Below are positions 6,416 through 9,048 of a stretch of 9,048 nucleotides of DNA, piece by piece. The notes beneath the pieces are model-generated. The model did no database searches. It saw only the letters and a program-made list of their open reading frames with translations, and was not told where the DNA came from. Source of the DNA: Bacteroidales bacterium (GTDB lineage: Bacteria > Bacteroidota > Bacteroidia > Bacteroidales > UBA1556); assembly GCA_023145955.1 (NCBI GenBank), contig JAGLDA010000108.1:1-9048 (forward strand). Direction: 5' to 3'. The translations under genes and the position numbers were made by a program. The number at the start of each line of letters is the position of its first letter. Position 1 is the first letter of the stretch.

Positions 6416-8815
6416 TTACATCAAGCTCTTTCCGCTATAATCCTCTATATCTTTCTCTATATCTTTTTCAGTTTTACGAACAATTTTTCCTTTATTAAAT
6501 CTATAAGTTAGCTTTAGAATAAGTAGCTTTTTTAGAACTCTTATATCATTAGTAGTAGTGCTTTGATAGCCATTAACTGCCGCATAAGTATCTTGCTCAT
6601 AATTTACTCCAAAATCAACTGGTAGCATAAAGCCAAAAGCCAAAGAGAGCTTCTTTTTCATAAGTTCCTTTTGGATATACACCATCCAATAATCATTTTC
6701 GCCACGATAATAGCCCATGCTATTAATGTTTTTAGTATTCTCGCGTTGATACATAAGTATAAACATTGGCATATTTCCTTTTTCCAACATAATTGCTTTA
6801 ATATCTGCCGACCAGTCGTTTACTCTATTGACACCATACTCCCCAAGGTCAATTTTACTTGAATAAAAATCAAAACCATTTTGAATTACAAATCTTTTAC
6901 CTATAGGGATAGTAATATTCAAATTTACTCCTGTATGCTGATAAAAACCAACATTCCTATAAGTATAACCAAATGTAGAATCATTTAATACTTTACCGAT
7001 TTGTCCAATATAGTTGTTTGAAAAATGATAATATGGTTCCAAGGAAATTAATCCTTGCAGAGCTTGAATACGTAAAGACATTTTATGAACAACAGTAGGT
7101 GACAAATCAGGATTACCTTGCGCAATATTATATGGATCAATTCGAACAAGAGTCGAATCCGTTTGTGAACTTGTTGGGTAATCACTATTAGAACGATATT
7201 TAAGCTTAAAACTCAACATAGGGTGTGCTTTATACATCATAGTAAAAAAAGGCTGATATATCATATAATTATTCTTATTTCCCTGTACATTCAACTGACT
7301 ATGCTCAGCAGCCAGACCCACCTGCATACTCAACTTATTATTCATTCGATACGAATAATATCCATAAATCATATTACGTATTTCGTTGGAATTATATTTA
7401 TAATCGTCAGAATTTGAAGTGCCTGTGCCTAATGCCTCTAATGAAATGTTATAATCCTTCTTGCTTTGCTTCCATACATTTGAATAACCAAACTGAAAGC
7501 TCATTTTATCTGTCAAATTATGATCTAACTCAACATTAAACTTTGTATAATCTGATTTGGTATTACCAATATCTCTTTGTAAATACAAACTTTCTTGCTC
7601 TATATTATTCTCATATTCCTGATTGGAGTTCGAGTAAGAAAAATCCGCTTTCAGATTGCTCCTATTGGAAAGCTTGCCTCTATAAAACAAAGTACTATAA
7701 GTATTTACAGAATTTGAATTTGAATTTGATTTAAGAGTATACAAATTTAGCGTATCAGAATTTAGTATTTCCAAAGTTTGGAATGTAGCATCACCAGCAG
7801 CATTAGCCTTTGGGAAGTTCTTAATACTAGTTTCAAAACTAACACTATGCTTAGGATTAATATAATAATCTGCTCCAAAGGTATAGTTCATATTTTTATT
7901 GGTTTCAAAAGCATTATCCTCTTCACCAAAAGGAGTTTGAGATATAGTTCTACCATTTTCAAACTCAGTAATTGTATTATTAGGAATGCCAAAATTCATA
8001 TAATTATGACTAACAGTAGTATAAAAATTAAAATTATTAACAGTCTGATTTAGTGACATATATAGGTTATTAATTGGCAATAATAAATCTTGCTGATTTG
8101 GGTTTCTATCTACTATTGCCTGATCATAAAAGAACACCTCAGTTCCTCTATAGTTTTTATTAAGAATAACATTAATTACTGCGGCATAACCTTCCAATCC
8201 GTATCGTCCACCAGGGTCGCGCACTATCTCTACTCTATTCAACCTTTTAGGATCCAAATTCTTTATATACTCTTGACTTTTCTCCACTCCATCAACAAGA
8301 ATTATTACATTCTTATTATTATCAACCTTTATTGAATTGGCATATCTATCATAAGACACACCATTTATTTTTTCAAGAATTTCCTTCGTATCAACACTAC
8401 CCTTTCGCATTTCAGCAGTTACTACCTTTATATCTTTATCAATAGTTGCAATATTGGAATTCCCTTTAATACTAACACCTTTAATGCTCTCAATATTAGA
8501 CTTTAATTTAAATACTCCCAAATATTTATCTTTAGAAATCAAGCCTACATTGATAGTATCATTCTCAAAACCCACAAAACTAATTGCTAGCTTATAAGTT
8601 CCACTTTCTATTGGAATATTAAAAAAACCTTTCTCATTAGTTATTCCGCCTTTTATAATTCTATTCTCATTATTAATAACAACCACAGAACAAAATTCAA
8701 GATTTTGCCCTGTATTATCATCCTTTACCTGTCCTGTTACATCAAATGATTGCTGGGCACTAGTCATTATCGATAACAACAGAAATAATAATACTAATAT
8801 GTATTTTTTATTCAT
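6416..8815 (-). CDS. TonB-dependent-receptor-like outer-membrane beta-barrel protein
   Basis: Outer-membrane protein of 799 residues; substrate unknown. Residues 1-21 are a Sec signal peptide (Lys-rich start, long Leu/Ile core, probable cut after TSAQ). Residues about 24-110 form a carboxypeptidase-regulatory-like beta-sandwich (VTGQVKDDNTGQNLEF, then FVGFEND). Residues about 120-222 are a plug domain with VIILVDGVEK (170-179), VEIVRDPGGRYG (195-206) and VINVILNK (213-220). The rest, to about 770, has alternating aromatic/polar beta strands of a barrel closing with LTYRF, followed by a charged tail of about 25 residues. This order matches the 'outer membrane beta-barrel family protein' group, related to TonB-dependent transporters. 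No SusD-like partner, TonB/ExbBD or sigma/anti-sigma pair is adjacent, so a SusCD polysaccharide system is not indicated. The start codon at 8815 leads directly into the signal peptide. It diverges from rubrerythrin. Confidence 0.88.
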   Translation of the reverse strand: MNKKYILVLLFLLLSIMTSAQQSFDVTGQVKDDNTGQNLEFCSVVVINNENRIIKGGITNEKGFFNIPIESGTYKLAISFVGFENDTINVGLISKDKYLGVFKLKSNIESIKGVSIKGNSNIATIDKDIKVVTAEMRKGSVDTKEILEKINGVSYDRYANSIKVDNNKNVIILVDGVEKSQEYIKNLDPKRLNRVEIVRDPGGRYGLEGYAAVINVILNKNYRGTEVFFYDQAIVDRNPNQQDLLLPINNLYMSLNQTVNNFNFYTTVSHNYMNFGIPNNTITEFENGRTISQTPFGEEDNAFETNKNMNYTFGADYYINPKHSVSFETSIKNFPKANAAGDATFQTLEILNSDTLNLYTLKSNSNSNSVNTYSTLFYRGKLSNRSNLKADFSYSNSNQEYENNIEQESLYLQRDIGNTKSDYTKFNVELDHNLTDKMSFQFGYSNVWKQSKKDYNISLEALGTGTSNSDDYKYNSNEIRNMIYGYYSYRMNNKLSMQVGLAAEHSQLNVQGNKNNYMIYQPFFTMMYKAHPMLSFKLKYRSNSDYPTSSQTDSTLVRIDPYNIAQGNPDLSPTVVHKMSLRIQALQGLISLEPYYHFSNNYIGQIGKVLNDSTFGYTYRNVGFYQHTGVNLNITIPIGKRFVIQNGFDFYSSKIDLGEYGVNRVNDWSADIKAIMLEKGNMPMFILMYQRENTKNINSMGYYRGENDYWMVYIQKELMKKKLSLAFGFMLPVDFGVNYEQDTYAAVNGYQSTTTNDIRVLKKLLILKLTYRFNKGKIVRKTEKDIEKDIEDYSGKSLM

Positions 8816-8838
8816 TTTATTAATAGTTTTTCTTTTTA

Positions 8839-8846
8839 CAAATACA
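8839..8846 (-). promoter_or_regulatory. Possible -7 element of the receptor gene
   Basis: CAAATACA on the plus strand reads TGTATTTG on the minus strand, one mismatch from TAnnTTTG, 23 bp before the receptor ATG. I find no TTTG-like -33 element at the right distance, so this is a weak candidate. Confidence 0.3.
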
Positions 8847-8905
8847 ATGACGCACTCAATGAATAATATGTTACACTAAACGGTAAAATATAATTATCTC
8901 TATTA

Positions 8906-8934
8906 TTTATCTATCGTAAAAATAATTATCTTTG
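8906..8934 (+). promoter_or_regulatory. Promoter of the rubrerythrin gene
   Basis: TATCTTTG at 8927-8934 is an exact TAnnTTTG -7 element, 32 bp before the ATG at 8967. TTTA at 8906-8909, 17 bp upstream, is a poor but possible -33 element. I see no clear palindrome suggesting a PerR- or OxyR-type operator in the 151-bp divergent gap. Confidence 0.5.
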
Positions 8935-8966
8935 TTTTCTATTATTCTAAATTAAATAAACATATT

Positions 8967-9048
8967 ATGAGCAAATCAATAAAAGGAACACAAACTGAGC
9001 AAAATCTCCTAAAATCCTTTGCTGGCGAAAGTCAAGCACGTAATAGAT
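8967..9048 (+). CDS. rbr: Rubrerythrin, N-terminal part (cut by window end)
   Basis: The 27 visible residues begin MSKSIKGTQTEQNLLK and continue with FAGESQARNR, the characteristic opening of rubrerythrins. Glu21 in GESQARNR corresponds to the di-iron ligand Glu20 of the Desulfovibrio protein. Rubrerythrin is a cytoplasmic non-haem iron protein that reduces hydrogen peroxide in anaerobes and microaerophiles; the C-terminal rubredoxin-like iron site lies outside the window, so I cannot tell whether it is present. The gene has its own promoter and is divergent from the receptor gene. No Shine-Dalgarno sequence is obvious (AT-rich leader only). Assignment is confident despite the short fragment because the opening motif is so conserved. 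Confidence 0.88.
   Translation, partial: MSKSIKGTQTEQNLLKSFAGESQARNR

Noticed and set aside
6671..8335. Several plus-strand frames of 60-90 codons antisense to the receptor gene
   Set aside because: They are low-complexity Ile/Leu/Tyr-rich readings of an AT-rich gene on the other strand, with no family resemblance or initiation signals.
6416..8815. SusC/SusD polysaccharide-uptake locus
   Set aside because: The receptor is about 800 residues, shorter than SusC proteins, and no SusD-like lipoprotein or glycan enzyme adjoins it; the neighbouring lipoprotein has PKD domains and a zinc motif instead.

Overview
This AT-rich window looks like a chromosomal segment of a Bacteroidota species (Bacteroidales- or Flavobacteriales-like). 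Four things point there. Candidate promoters have the TAnnTTTG -7 element of that phylum. Classical Shine-Dalgarno sequences are mostly absent. One lipoprotein carries a Bacteroidota-style Cys-Lys-Lys-Asp-Asp N-terminus. There is also an outer-membrane beta-barrel receptor with the N-terminal carboxypeptidase-regulatory-like and plug layout common in the phylum. No species can be named from the sequence alone.

Layout: 1-443 is a very AT-rich non-coding leader with a short tandem repeat and a good promoter. At 444-4438 lies a two-gene plus-strand operon for the small (mutA) and large (mutB) subunits of adenosylcobalamin-dependent methylmalonyl-CoA mutase, separated by 14 bp. It ends at a strong hairpin (4456-4500) flanked by A and T runs on both sides, so it can terminate the operon and also the convergent minus-strand gene. 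That gene (4518-5906) encodes a putative surface lipoprotein with two PKD-like domains and a C-terminal HExxHxxGxxHD zinc site of the metzincin type. The stretch 5907-6415 has no convincing gene; it holds the lipoprotein promoter, a small palindrome and a 10-bp inverted repeat spanning 207 bp. At 6416-8815 (minus) is a 799-residue TonB-dependent-receptor-like outer-membrane protein. Divergent from it, at 8967, begins a rubrerythrin gene cut by the window end.

Function: MutA and MutB form one enzyme interconverting succinyl-CoA and (R)-methylmalonyl-CoA, the carbon-skeleton step of the succinate-propionate route. The other three genes are separate transcription units dealing with the cell envelope (putative surface protease, outer-membrane receptor) and peroxide defence (rubrerythrin). 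Nothing ties them functionally to the mutase. The least familiar item is the lipoprotein metalloprotease candidate. I see no CRISPR array, tRNA, rRNA, intact insertion sequence or defence system.
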